A stretch of 64,000 nt of DNA from Tenacibaculum sp. MAR_2010_89 (GTDB lineage: Bacteria; Bacteroidota; Bacteroidia; Flavobacteriales; Flavobacteriaceae). The notes beneath the pieces are model-generated. The model ran no database searches. It was given only the letters and a program-made list of their open reading frames with translations, and was not told the DNA's origin. The DNA is taken from positions 372,001 to 436,000 of the forward strand of contig NZ_FNUB01000005.1 of NCBI RefSeq assembly GCF_900105985.1. The letters run 5' to 3'. Position 1 is the stretch's first letter; each line of letters begins with the position of its first letter. Of the stretch, positions 44,865 through 53,783 are shown in pieces. Made by a program: the position numbers and the translations under genes.

Positions 44865-47800
44865 ATGAAAACAAAATTAAATAAACTTTTAATCGTTGTG
44901 TTTTTATCAATGATAACTGGAATAACGTATTCCCAAAACAATATTATTATTCTTCAAAACGGAGAAAAAGGTTTGGCTCCTAGGTACGTACAAATACAAG
45001 AAAATAGTCAACCAGCTATTAATTCAGCAATCGGTTTTTTAAGAAAAACTTTTAAAATTTCTTCAAACTTTACTTTTACTGAAGTGTCTAATGAAACGGA
45101 TGAACTTGGTATAACCCATATAAAATATCAACAGTATTTAAATGATATACCAGTTGAAAACGCCTACTATGTTTTACATGCTCGAAAAGGAAAAGTGTAT
45201 TCAGTAAATGGTGAAATATTTAAAACAATATTAAAAACTAATGGAATTCAAAAAAAATCAAGTATATCATCTGATGAAGCGTTAAGGTTTGCTTTGAAGG
45301 AATTGACAGGAAAAGCATTTTCTTGGGGCCATAATCAAATAAAATCTAAGGCAAAAGATGATAATTTAGTTTATATATCTAAAGGAAATAACTTAAATTC
45401 AAGTGAATTAGAGCTGGTGTATAAATTTGATTTATATTCTGAAGAGCCTTTTGAAAGAAAAAAAGTATATATAAACGCATCAAATGGAGAAACTGTTTTT
45501 ACTGAGGTATTAAAACATTCAGCTTTTCCTGGAATGGAGAAACATTCTTGTAAAGAAGAATCGCATACAAAAGAAGAAGAAATGTTTGCTGCAGGTTCTA
45601 CCCAAACTAGGTTTTATGGAACTAAAAGTATTACAGTTTCTGGTTCAACAGGAAGGTATACTGCTTCTCAAACAGGAAACAGAAATATCTCTATTACTAA
45701 TTTAAACGGTAGAAGTATAGGTTTTGGAAGTACACCACCATCTGGAGGTTCTGTTATTTCTAGTGCTACTGCTAATGGTTTTGGAAATTCTGGTAATGAA
45801 GGTTATTATATGGCTGCTTATTGGGGAGCAGAACAAACATGGGACATGTTTAAAAGTGTTTTTGGTAGGTCAAGCTATAATGGCTCAGGTGGAAAAGTTA
45901 ATATATTCGTTAATGGCTCAGGTCAAGGAGCAGATAATAATGCATTTTGGGTAGGATCTTGGACATATTTTGGGAATGCTTCAAGTGGAGCTCCTTTCAC
46001 TCCTCTTGATGTAGTTGGTCATGAAATAGCACATGGAGTTACTCAAACCTCAGCGGGTTTAGTGTATAGAAATGAATCTGGAGCTATGAATGAAGGGTTT
46101 AGTGATATTTTTGGATGTTATGCTGAATATTATGCGTTCAATAGGCTAGACTCTAATGTTTGGACCTTAGGAGAAAATATTTCTTTTCAACGTTCTTTAT
46201 CGAATCCTAAACAACATAGGCAACCAGACACTTACAATGGTACAAATTGGTATACAGGCTCTGGTGATAATGGAGGTGTTCATATTAATAGTGGAGTGTT
46301 AAATCACTGGTTTTATATTTTATCACAAGGTAAGCAAGGTTCAAATGATAAAGGAAGTTCATATAATGTAAAAGGAATAGGTATTGAAAAAGCAGCTCAA
46401 GTTGCTTACAGGGCACTTACAAGGTATTTAACTTCAAGTTCTAATTATTCATCAGCAAGAAATGCAGTGATAAATGCAGCAACCGATTTATATGGAGCAA
46501 ATTCTTGTGAATTGGTAGCTACTACTGATGCAATGTATGCTGTAGGTATTGGCTCAAAATATTCAGGTTCTGGGTGTAGTACCTCTGACTGTTCAGTGAT
46601 TGAAAATGTAATAGCTTCAAATGTATCAGTTGCAAGTGCAACTATAAATTGGACAGCTAAATCAGGGGTTTCTAATTATCAACTTGAATATAAGAAATCT
46701 ACTGATACTAATTATACCCAAACTACTGTAAATGGAGCTTCTCAAACCTTGACGGGTCTTAGTTCAAATACATTATATCAAGTTAGAGTAACTTATACAT
46801 GTGATGGGAAATTAGCTACATATTCATCTGTTATTTCATTTAGAACAAAAAATATTATAGATCCTCCCAAGTGTGATCCAGTTACTGGATTAAATATTTC
46901 TAATGTTTCTAAAAACTCTGTAGTTCTTTCTTGGAACAGTGTTCCTTCTATTAATTCTTACACCGTTGGATATAGAAAAGAAACTAGTAATAGTTATACA
47001 ATTACCTCAGCAAATGGATCATCTATTTCAATTAATGGGCTATTACCAAATACAACTTACTTAGCTAGAATTAAATATAGTTGTAATGACGGTGGAGGTG
47101 ATACTGGCTGTGATGGTGTTTCAGCATATCAGTCATATCCGTCTATTTATATGACTGGTGATAAGGTTACTTATAATGGGAAAAAATATGAAAGTTTAGC
47201 TGATAATTTATACAATATTCCTCCTACTGGTAATACACATTCATACTTATGGAAAGATTTAGGACCATGTTCTTCTAGTTTTTCAGCTTTAGAAAACGAT
47301 TCACCTTATTCAAGCGAAATTAGGTTTACTACATTACAAGATGATACAAATGTTTGTGAAGCAATTAATAATATTGATATTTCTAGTATTACAACAAATA
47401 GTGCAGATGTTTCATGGTCACCAGTTTTAGGGATAACTTCTTTCGAATTAGAATATAAAAAATCTTCTGATAGCAGTTATAATTTAGTTAACGTATCTAG
47501 TTCATCGTATTCATTTACTAATTTAAGTGCAAGTACTTCATATCAATTAAGAGTTCGTTATACTTGTAGTAATGGAGATAAGTCGCCATATTCAAATACC
47601 GTAAGTTTTGTAACTGAAGGCACTACTGGAGGATGTAATGGAATACCAGAATATAGAAATGGTGTTTTTTACCAAAAAGGTGATAAAGTTGTATACAACG
47701 GAAATGTGTTTGAAGCTCAAATTACAGTTTGGTGGGCTCCAATTTATGGTTATTGGACAAATTTAGGTCCTTGTAATAACTTAACTGTAAAGCAAAGTTT

Positions 47801-48041
47801 TAACATAATAACAAATCCTGCAAAAGAAGGAGTGGTAATAGTATCTTTTAATAATTTAAAAGGAACAAACATTCATGTAAATATTTCTGACTTTTCAGGA
47901 AATATTCTTGTTAAAAGGATATTAACTAAATTAAAACTAAATTCATTTAATTCACAGCATGAAATAGCTATTCCAAATCTAAAAACTGGAGTATACTTTA
48001 TTAATGTTAATGGAATGACTAAGAAATTAATAGTAGAATAA
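44865..48041 (+). CDS. M4-family secreted metalloprotease with FN3, two chitin-binding-like modules and T9SS tail
   Basis: The 1058-residue protein has a signal peptide (MKTKLNKLLIVVFLSMITGITYSQ), FTP/PepSY propeptide (about 45-215), and an M4 core (about 245-565) with HEIAH at 386-390 and NEGFSDIFG downstream. FN3 domains begin at about 576, 668 and 832. Between and after them are two CBM5/12-type modules (about 748-800: YMTGDKVTYNGKKYES with YLWKDLGPC; about 924-970: YQKGDKVVYNGNVFEA with YGYWTNLGPC), each rich in the aromatic residues typical of chitin binding. The tail (about 980-1058) ends in a T9SS-like strand set. It may act on protein bound in chitinous material. It lacks GEVED modules. 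Confidence 0.93.
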   Translation: MKTKLNKLLIVVFLSMITGITYSQNNIIILQNGEKGLAPRYVQIQENSQPAINSAIGFLRKTFKISSNFTFTEVSNETDELGITHIKYQQYLNDIPVENAYYVLHARKGKVYSVNGEIFKTILKTNGIQKKSSISSDEALRFALKELTGKAFSWGHNQIKSKAKDDNLVYISKGNNLNSSELELVYKFDLYSEEPFERKKVYINASNGETVFTEVLKHSAFPGMEKHSCKEESHTKEEEMFAAGSTQTRFYGTKSITVSGSTGRYTASQTGNRNISITNLNGRSIGFGSTPPSGGSVISSATANGFGNSGNEGYYMAAYWGAEQTWDMFKSVFGRSSYNGSGGKVNIFVNGSGQGADNNAFWVGSWTYFGNASSGAPFTPLDVVGHEIAHGVTQTSAGLVYRNESGAMNEGFSDIFGCYAEYYAFNRLDSNVWTLGENISFQRSLSNPKQHRQPDTYNGTNWYTGSGDNGGVHINSGVLNHWFYILSQGKQGSNDKGSSYNVKGIGIEKAAQVAYRALTRYLTSSSNYSSARNAVINAATDLYGANSCELVATTDAMYAVGIGSKYSGSGCSTSDCSVIENVIASNVSVASATINWTAKSGVSNYQLEYKKSTDTNYTQTTVNGASQTLTGLSSNTLYQVRVTYTCDGKLATYSSVISFRTKNIIDPPKCDPVTGLNISNVSKNSVVLSWNSVPSINSYTVGYRKETSNSYTITSANGSSISINGLLPNTTYLARIKYSCNDGGGDTGCDGVSAYQSYPSIYMTGDKVTYNGKKYESLADNLYNIPPTGNTHSYLWKDLGPCSSSFSALENDSPYSSEIRFTTLQDDTNVCEAINNIDISSITTNSADVSWSPVLGITSFELEYKKSSDSSYNLVNVSSSSYSFTNLSASTSYQLRVRYTCSNGDKSPYSNTVSFVTEGTTGGCNGIPEYRNGVFYQKGDKVVYNGNVFEAQITVWWAPIYGYWTNLGPCNNLTVKQSFNIITNPAKEGVVIVSFNNLKGTNIHVNISDFSGNILVKRILTKLKLNSFNSQHEIAIPNLKTGVYFINVNGMTKKLIVE

Positions 48042-48195
48042 TTGATTTGTTTTTACAAAAAAGAAGTAGGTTACTTGTAAATACTAAGTATTTGAGTGTT
48101 TTATAAAAAGCATCTATTTTTTAAGGGGAAATTAGATTTATAAATAAATTGAGTTTTTACAATTCAATAATCCTACTTCTGGGTTTTAAAGTGTG

Positions 48196-48235
48196 CCATC
48201 TATATAAACTGTTTGTTTTTATAGATGGTTTTTTT
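48196..48235 (+). terminator. terminator in the 3' region of the M4/CBM gene
   Basis: A 14-bp stem with one mismatch (48196-48209 with 48215-48228) and five-base loop is followed by a T-run. Confidence 0.8.
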
Positions 48236-48309
48236 AGTAATTAGTCTTTTTGTTTTTTTTAATACAAAAAGTTATAAAAAACAACAAAAAACCTTTGAAT
48301 GTTTAATTT

Positions 48310-48337
48310 TTGAAATGTATTTTTATTCGTAGTTTTG
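48310..48337 (+). promoter_or_regulatory. promoter of the aldehyde dehydrogenase gene
   Basis: TTG at 48310-48312 and TAGTTTTG at 48330-48337, 17 bp apart, match the Bacteroidetes -33/-7 pattern. The ATG is 38 bases after the -7 box. Confidence 0.65.
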
Positions 48338-48375
48338 TTTCCATAAAAGTTGAACAATAATTAAACTAGAAATAA

Positions 48376-49917
48376 ATGACTGATTTTGGAATTGATAAAG
48401 CTATTAAAGAATTAGGCTTAAAAGAAATAAACGATGGAACTTCAACTGGTTCTGTAAATTTTTCTAATGGAGAAATTATTGAATCATACTCTCCAGTTGA
48501 TGGTAAGTTAATAGGAAAAGTAAAAACTACGACCAGAGAAGATTACGATAAGGTAATGGACGCCGCTACTTCGGCTTTTAAAACTTTTAGAACAATGCCA
48601 GCTCCACAAAGAGGAGAAATTGTTCGTCAGTTTGGAAATAAATTAAGAGAATTAAAAGAGCCATTAGGTAAATTAGTTTCTTATGAAATGGGTAAATCTT
48701 ATCAAGAAGGTTTAGGAGAAGTTCAAGAAATGATTGATATCTGTGATTTTGCAGTAGGTTTATCTCGTCAATTAAACGGGCAAGTAATTCCTTCAGAAAG
48801 ACCAGGACACGTAATGAGAGAACAATGGCACCCAATTGGTGTGGTAGGAATTATTTCTGCATTTAACTTCCCAGTAGCAGTTTGGGCTTGGAATACTGCT
48901 TTAGCTTGGATTTGTGGTGATGTATGTGTATGGAAAGGTTCAGAAAAAGCTCCTTTATGTTCAGTAGCATGTCAAAATATTATTGCAGATGTTTTAAAAG
49001 AAAATAACTTACCAGAAGGTATTTCTTGTATTGTTAATGGTGATTATAAAGTAGGAGAGTATATTACTACTGATACTCGTATTCCATTAGTATCTGCTAC
49101 TGGATCTACAAGAATGGGACGTATTGTTGGAGCAACAGTTGCTGAGCGTTTTGGTAAATCTTTATTAGAATTAGGAGGAAACAACGCAATTATTATTACA
49201 CCAACTGCAGATTTAACAGTGGTTGTTCCAGGAGCTGTATTTGGAGCAGTAGGAACTTGTGGTCAACGTTGTACATCTACACGTAGATTAATTATTCATG
49301 AATCAGTTTACGATAAAGTAAGAGATGCGATAGTTGGTGCTTATGGGCAAATTAAAATTGGAAACCCATTAGATGAAAATAATCACGTAGGACCATTAAT
49401 TGATAAAGATGCTGTAAATACCTATTTAGCTGCAATAGAAAAAGCAAAAGCTGAAGGAGGAAAAGTATTAGTAGAAGGAGGAGTTTTAGAAGGAGAAGGA
49501 TACGAAAGTGGATGTTATGTTAAGCCAGCGATTATTGAAGCAGAAAATCATTTTGAAATAGTACAGCATGAAACATTTGCTCCAATTTTATATTTAATGA
49601 AATATTCTGGAGAAGTAGAAAATGCTATTGAATTACAAAATGGTGTAGCACAAGGTTTATCATCTTCAATTATGACAAGTGAAATGAAAGAAGCTGAGAA
49701 GTTTTTATCATATGCTGGTTCTGATTGTGGTATTGCAAACGTAAATATTGGTACTTCAGGTGCTGAAATTGGAGGTGCTTTTGGTGGTGAAAAAGAAACA
49801 GGTGGAGGACGTGAGTCTGGATCTGATGCATGGAAAGTATATATGCGTCGTCAAACAAACACAGTAAATTATTCTGATGAGTTACCATTAGCTCAAGGAA
49901 TCAAATTTGATTTATAA
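48376..49917 (+). CDS. ALDH7-type aldehyde dehydrogenase (alpha-aminoadipic semialdehyde dehydrogenase-like)
   Basis: The 513-residue protein is a full-length NAD(P)-dependent aldehyde dehydrogenase. The NAD site and catalytic region are visible: GVVGIISAFNFPVAVWAWN, SATGSTRMGRIVGA, LLELGGNNAIII (the catalytic Glu of LELGG), and GTCGQRCTSTRR with nucleophile Cys 299. The GQRCTSTRRL context and overall shape fit ALDH7 (ALDH7A1, antiquitin), which oxidises alpha-aminoadipate semialdehyde in lysine catabolism. Other lysine-degradation genes are not adjacent. The subgroup is my best reading; the substrate is unproven. Confidence 0.93.
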   Translation: MTDFGIDKAIKELGLKEINDGTSTGSVNFSNGEIIESYSPVDGKLIGKVKTTTREDYDKVMDAATSAFKTFRTMPAPQRGEIVRQFGNKLRELKEPLGKLVSYEMGKSYQEGLGEVQEMIDICDFAVGLSRQLNGQVIPSERPGHVMREQWHPIGVVGIISAFNFPVAVWAWNTALAWICGDVCVWKGSEKAPLCSVACQNIIADVLKENNLPEGISCIVNGDYKVGEYITTDTRIPLVSATGSTRMGRIVGATVAERFGKSLLELGGNNAIIITPTADLTVVVPGAVFGAVGTCGQRCTSTRRLIIHESVYDKVRDAIVGAYGQIKIGNPLDENNHVGPLIDKDAVNTYLAAIEKAKAEGGKVLVEGGVLEGEGYESGCYVKPAIIEAENHFEIVQHETFAPILYLMKYSGEVENAIELQNGVAQGLSSSIMTSEMKEAEKFLSYAGSDCGIANVNIGTSGAEIGGAFGGEKETGGGRESGSDAWKVYMRRQTNTVNYSDELPLAQGIKFDL

Positions 49918-49935
49918 TAGTGTTTTAATAATACT

Positions 49936-49970
49936 AAAAACCCCATTTAAAATATTTAAATGGGGTTTTT
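49936..49970 (+). terminator. terminator after the aldehyde dehydrogenase gene
   Basis: A perfect 16-bp stem (49936-49951 with 49955-49970) with three-base loop and T-run; it also suits the convergent small lipoprotein gene. Confidence 0.92.
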
Positions 49971-49988
49971 TATTGGGTTTAAGAAAAA

Positions 49989-50468
49989 TTATTGCATAAT
50001 TACATCTTTCCCTTTTTTTATGTTTTCTATTTTAAAATATTTTGTTTTACCAGCTTTTTTATAGCTTAAAACAGCTTCATTTTCTTTTAATTCAAAAGGA
50101 AACTTCTTTTCTGTTTTTTTAGTAGTATTACCGTATTCTTTTTTAGGATCATCATGTAATTGTAAGTCATACTTAGTATTTCCTGAAGAATAATAGTGTC
50201 TTCCAATAATATATTTTGAGTTTTCTTTAGTTTCTATAGTTACGTCTATAATTTTATTCATAAAATAGAGTTTTTCAAAAACTACTTTTTTTGGAGAAGA
50301 AAAAGCTATTTTTACATCTGTACTGTTATTACCAGGCATACCACCAGTGATATTTACATAGCTAGCTCCTTTAATTGTAAAAGGAGGAGTTTTTTCAAAT
50401 TGCATGCTAGCGCACTGAGTAAAACTAATAGTTAAAACTAATAGACTGAAGAGTTTCATTATTTTCAT
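49989..50468 (-). CDS. small lipoprotein of unknown function
   Basis: A 159-residue protein with lipobox SFTQC (Cys 19) after MKIMKLFSLLVLTI. The mature part is beta-rich and ends in a basic, mixed region (FELKENEAVLSYKKAGKTKYFKIENIKKG). No family is recognised. It lies alone between the aldehyde dehydrogenase and the FAD oxidoreductase gene, which is divergent from it. Probably outer-membrane or periplasmic. Confidence 0.78.
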   Translation of the reverse strand: MKIMKLFSLLVLTISFTQCASMQFEKTPPFTIKGASYVNITGGMPGNNSTDVKIAFSSPKKVVFEKLYFMNKIIDVTIETKENSKYIIGRHYYSSGNTKYDLQLHDDPKKEYGNTTKKTEKKFPFELKENEAVLSYKKAGKTKYFKIENIKKGKDVIMQ

Positions 50469-50535
50469 TTTGTATTATTTAGTTTCATTAAATTCAAGGA
50501 GTATGCCAAGTTACTAATTTATTATAGATTAAAAA

Positions 50536-51645
50536 ATGTTGAATTATAGTTATTGGGAGTTAAAAGAGTGGTTTTCTAATATTGATTTTACCATTATTGG
50601 AAGTGGAATTGTGGGGTTAAATTGTGCTTTTCAACTTAAAAATAAATATCCTAAAGCCAAAATAGTTATACTTGAAAAAGGAGTTTTACCCCAAGGGGCT
50701 AGCAGTAAAAATGCTGGATTTGCTTGTTTTGGTAGTTTATCTGAACTTATAGATGATTTAAAAACACACAGCAAAGAAGAGGTTTTTAATTTGGTAAAAA
50801 AAAGATGGGAAGGCTTACAATTATTACGAACTAATTTAGGGGATGAAAATATAAGCTTTCAACAAAATAAAGGACACGAATTATTTTTAGATACAGGTTT
50901 TTATAACGAATGTTTAGATAAGATAGATGAAATAAACATGTTATTAAATCCATTATTTAAAAGAAATGTATTTACTGTTAATGACAATGTTTTTGGATTT
51001 GAAAATATCTATAAAAACTATATAACTAATTCTTTAGAAGGTCAAATAGATACTGGTAAAATGGTTACTCAACTATTGAAAAAAGCACAAGATTTAGATA
51101 TAAAAATATTGAATGGAATTGCTTTAGAAAGTTTTATTGAAGCACAAAACAAGGTACATATCAAAACAAACAGAATTGAGTTTTTTTCCAAAAAATTATT
51201 AATAGCAACGAATGGGTTTGCTAAAGAATTATTAAAAGAAGACGTAAAGCCAGCAAGAGCTCAAGTATTGGTTACAAAGCCTATTGAGAATTTACAGATA
51301 AAAGGAACATTTCATTTAGATAAAGGATATTATTATTTTAGAAACATTGATAATAGAATATTATTAGGTGGAGGTAGAAACCTAGATTTTAAAACAGAAG
51401 AGACTACTAGTTTTGAACAAACCGACTTAATTCAAAATAAGTTAGATGAAATTTTACAAGAAGTTATTTTACCAAATAAGAAAGTTGAAGTTGATTATAG
51501 ATGGAGTGGAATAATGGGAGTAGGAAATCAAAAAAAAGCAATAGTAAAACAGGTGTCAAATAATGTTTATTGTGGAGTTCGTTTAGGTGGAATGGGAGTT
51601 GCAATAGGTAGTTTAATAGGAAAGGAATTAGCAGATTTAACATGA
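50536..51645 (+). CDS. FAD-dependent oxidoreductase (DAO/glycine oxidase-like)
   Basis: The 369-residue protein has the DAO fold: the N-terminal dinucleotide motif DFTIIGSGIVGLNCAFQL (GxGxxG) followed by IVILEKG (the ribose-binding acidic residue), LPQGASSKNAGF in the substrate/FAD site, and the C-terminal flavin-contact region YRWSGIMGVGNQKK and VYCGVRLGGMGVAIGS. Such enzymes oxidise amines or amino acids with oxygen as acceptor. The substrate is not inferable. The gene overlaps the GreA-like gene by four bases (ATGA), which points to translational coupling. Confidence 0.88.
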   Translation: MLNYSYWELKEWFSNIDFTIIGSGIVGLNCAFQLKNKYPKAKIVILEKGVLPQGASSKNAGFACFGSLSELIDDLKTHSKEEVFNLVKKRWEGLQLLRTNLGDENISFQQNKGHELFLDTGFYNECLDKIDEINMLLNPLFKRNVFTVNDNVFGFENIYKNYITNSLEGQIDTGKMVTQLLKKAQDLDIKILNGIALESFIEAQNKVHIKTNRIEFFSKKLLIATNGFAKELLKEDVKPARAQVLVTKPIENLQIKGTFHLDKGYYYFRNIDNRILLGGGRNLDFKTEETTSFEQTDLIQNKLDEILQEVILPNKKVEVDYRWSGIMGVGNQKKAIVKQVSNNVYCGVRLGGMGVAIGSLIGKELADLT

Positions 51646-52091
51646 ATGTAAAAGAATTATTATATAATGAATGTGAGGCTTTTGTAAATAATCGTTTACA
51701 AACAATTGAGAATATTATAAGTTCAAATAAGAAAGCATTACACTCTGAAACAAAAAGCTCAGCAGGTGATAAGCATGAAACAGGACGTGCTATGTTACAA
51801 TTAGAAATGGAAAAAGCTGGCCAACAATTAAATGGAGTTCAGCAAATGAAAGAAACCTTAGCAAGAATAGTGTTAACTGCCAATTCTAGTACTAGTTGCC
51901 TTGGTAGTATTATTGAAACAAATTCGTTTACTTACTTTTTAAGTATTTCAGCAGGTAAAATAATTGTTAATAATAAAACTTTTTTTGCAGTTTCAGTTTC
52001 TTCCCCAATAGGAAAGTTATTATTAGGAAAAACTGTTAATGACGAGCTTACTTTTAATGGAAAAAAGATAGCTATAAAAAATATACTTTAA
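51642..52091 (+). CDS. GreA/GreB-like C-terminal domain protein
   Basis: A 149-residue protein with a helical N-terminal half (about 1-75, with ETKSSAGDKHETGRAMLQLEMEKA as two antiparallel helices) and a C-terminal half with SVSSPIGKLLLGKTVNDELTF. The S-P-I-G-x-x-L-L-G-K segment is the signature of GreA/GreB-type factors bound in the RNA polymerase secondary channel. The two acidic tip residues of GreA cannot be confirmed. Homologues in Flavobacteriia are sometimes labelled 3-oxoacyl-ACP synthase, which I think is a mistake. It is coupled to the FAD oxidoreductase by ATGA overlap. Confidence 0.8.
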   Translation: MNVKELLYNECEAFVNNRLQTIENIISSNKKALHSETKSSAGDKHETGRAMLQLEMEKAGQQLNGVQQMKETLARIVLTANSSTSCLGSIIETNSFTYFLSISAGKIIVNNKTFFAVSVSSPIGKLLLGKTVNDELTFNGKKIAIKNIL

Positions 52092-52168
52092 TACTAAAAG
52101 TAGGGATTGGTAACTTCTAACTGTTTTATAAGAAGTAATTATCAATCTATAACGAGTAGTTTGAATTT

Positions 52169-53104
52169 TTAAACAGTTTCACTATTAATCTCTAGTGAAA
52201 CTGTTGTTTTTTTATCTATGTAATTATTATGATTTAAAAATAATTTTTGACCCTCTAAATCAGTTTCTATTAGCCAGTAAAATCCTTTATAATATGAGTT
52301 TAAAACGGTAGCAATAATAGTTGATTTTTCTACAATTTTAATTTGATGAGGATATAAAAGTAATTCTGTATCGTTAATGGTAATTTCATTTACATCATCA
52401 AATAAAGAAGCTATATATTTTTCTCTAGGTGCTTTATATAGGTTTTTAGGAGTGTTTTTAGCAAGTATTTGATTATTTCTAATTACAATCATTTTATCGG
52501 CAAAAGAAAGAGCATCACCACCATCATGCGTAGCTACAATACATGCAATGTTTTTACTTTTTAAATAAGTAAATAAATTTCTTCTTAAAGAGTTCTTTTT
52601 AAAATTGTCTATTTGCCCAAAAGGTTCGTCTAGCAATAGTAGCTCTGGTTCTTTAGCAAGCGCTCTAGCAATAGCAACTCGTTGTTGTTGTCCACCACTT
52701 AAATTTTTAACTTTCTCATCAGCAAATTCGGTCATTTCAATAACTTCAAGTAACTCTTTTGTTCGTTGTTGTGCTTTCTCAGGGTAAAAACGCGATAAAA
52801 ATTTTGCAATATTCTCACTTACAGTAGTGTAGGGCATTAAGTCAAAATCTTGCGCCACATATTTAAAAAAATCCATACCAGGAACCAAATGATAAGAAGG
52901 CCCTAAAATTTGAGTTTTTTTCCAAAAGATAGTACCTTTATTTACATCTAATAAGCCATAAATAATTTTCAACAATGTAGATTTTCCACAGCCACTTTCT
53001 CCCATTATGCATAGGTTTTCTCCTTCTTGTAGTGTAAAACTTACATTTTGTAAAGTGTTGTTTTGTGTAGAATATTGAAAAGAAATATTATTTACGTGTA
53101 GCAT
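52169..53104 (-). CDS. ABC transporter ATPase (PotA/FbpC-like) with C-terminal extension
   Basis: The 311-residue ATPase has Walker A GESGCGKST (about 34-42), signature LSGGQQQR (about 139-146), Walker B LLLLDEP and the switch His in VATHDGG. The C-terminal 75 residues (after about 235) form a TOBE-like regulatory region. That places it near PotA/FbpC/CysA-type import ATPases. No permease or binding protein gene is next to it. Its last codons (TVSLEINSETV) coincide with the inverted repeat of a terminator (52172-52205). Confidence 0.9.
   Translation of the reverse strand: MLHVNNISFQYSTQNNTLQNVSFTLQEGENLCIMGESGCGKSTLLKIIYGLLDVNKGTIFWKKTQILGPSYHLVPGMDFFKYVAQDFDLMPYTTVSENIAKFLSRFYPEKAQQRTKELLEVIEMTEFADEKVKNLSGGQQQRVAIARALAKEPELLLLDEPFGQIDNFKKNSLRRNLFTYLKSKNIACIVATHDGGDALSFADKMIVIRNNQILAKNTPKNLYKAPREKYIASLFDDVNEITINDTELLLYPHQIKIVEKSTIIATVLNSYYKGFYWLIETDLEGQKLFLNHNNYIDKKTTVSLEINSETV
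52172..52205. terminator. terminator hairpin built into the 3' end of the ABC ATPase gene
   Basis: A perfect 13-bp stem (52172-52184 with 52193-52205) and eight-base loop, with a T-run after it on the plus strand. It ends transcription of the oppositely oriented GreA-like gene while the minus strand codes the last residues of the ATPase. Confidence 0.8.
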
Positions 53105-53238
53105 AGAACAAAAATAAGCAAAGGAATAAAATAATACCTCTTTATATTAAACGATGATTTTTAATTTTTTTATAAAAAAATGCAATAGATTATAAAAGCT
53201 ACGTCTTTATAATTGAAGAGCGATTAAAAAGCTTATAA

Positions 53239-53778
53239 ATGAACCACGAATCAGAAAATAATAAAAAACTCAAAGCATTTTTTGATAAAGAATATAATGT
53301 TCTTAAATCTTACGTTGGATCTAAAATAAAGCAAAATATTAATCAAGATGCTGAAGATATTATTCAAGATGTTGCGCTTAAATTGTTTTCAGGTGTAAGT
53401 GGATATTCTCCTATTAATAACGTGGCAAGTTTTGTATACAGGTCATTAAGAAATAAGATTATTGATAGGATGAGGAAGAACAAACAAAATATTTCAGATG
53501 AAGACATTGATGATTTAAAGTTAAATGAGCTTACACAAGCTTTATATGGAGCTTCTGAAGATGTTTATTCAGAAGCAATGAAGGAAGAAATTAAAGTAAG
53601 AATGTTGAGTTTAAAGCCAATATATAAAGAAATAATTATAGCTATCGATTTTGAAGGGTATACATATAATGAATTAGCACAAGATTTAGGAGTACCAATA
53701 GGAACATTAATGTCTAGAAGACATAGAGCATTAGGGCTTTTATTAAAAAAAATAGAATTAAAAAATAACAAGAATTAA
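53239..53778 (+). CDS. ECF-type RNA polymerase sigma factor
   Basis: A 179-residue sigma-70 family factor with region 2 (about 18-85: DAEDIIQDVALKLFSGV, NNVASFVYRSLRNKIIDRMRKN) and region 4 (about 122-176: YKEIIIAIDFEGYTYNELAQDLGVPIGTLMSRRHRALGLLLKK). It has no extra domains. No zinc-finger anti-sigma protein follows; instead a small membrane protein starts 5 bp later and an HMA-like protein 3 bp after that. The operon suggests that the membrane protein senses a signal for the sigma factor. Confidence 0.93.
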   Translation: MNHESENNKKLKAFFDKEYNVLKSYVGSKIKQNINQDAEDIIQDVALKLFSGVSGYSPINNVASFVYRSLRNKIIDRMRKNKQNISDEDIDDLKLNELTQALYGASEDVYSEAMKEEIKVRMLSLKPIYKEIIIAIDFEGYTYNELAQDLGVPIGTLMSRRHRALGLLLKKIELKNNKN

Positions 53779-53783
53779 AACAG

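Larger units (their letters stand above)
48042..48375. other. intergenic region of 334 bp
   Basis: No gene is supportable here. It holds a terminator (48196-48235) about 150 bases after the M4 stop, and the promoter of the next gene. Bases 48062-48070 and 48172-48180 are complementary, enclosing a 101-base stretch, so the 3' part of the M4 mRNA could fold or release a small RNA. Confidence 0.5.
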
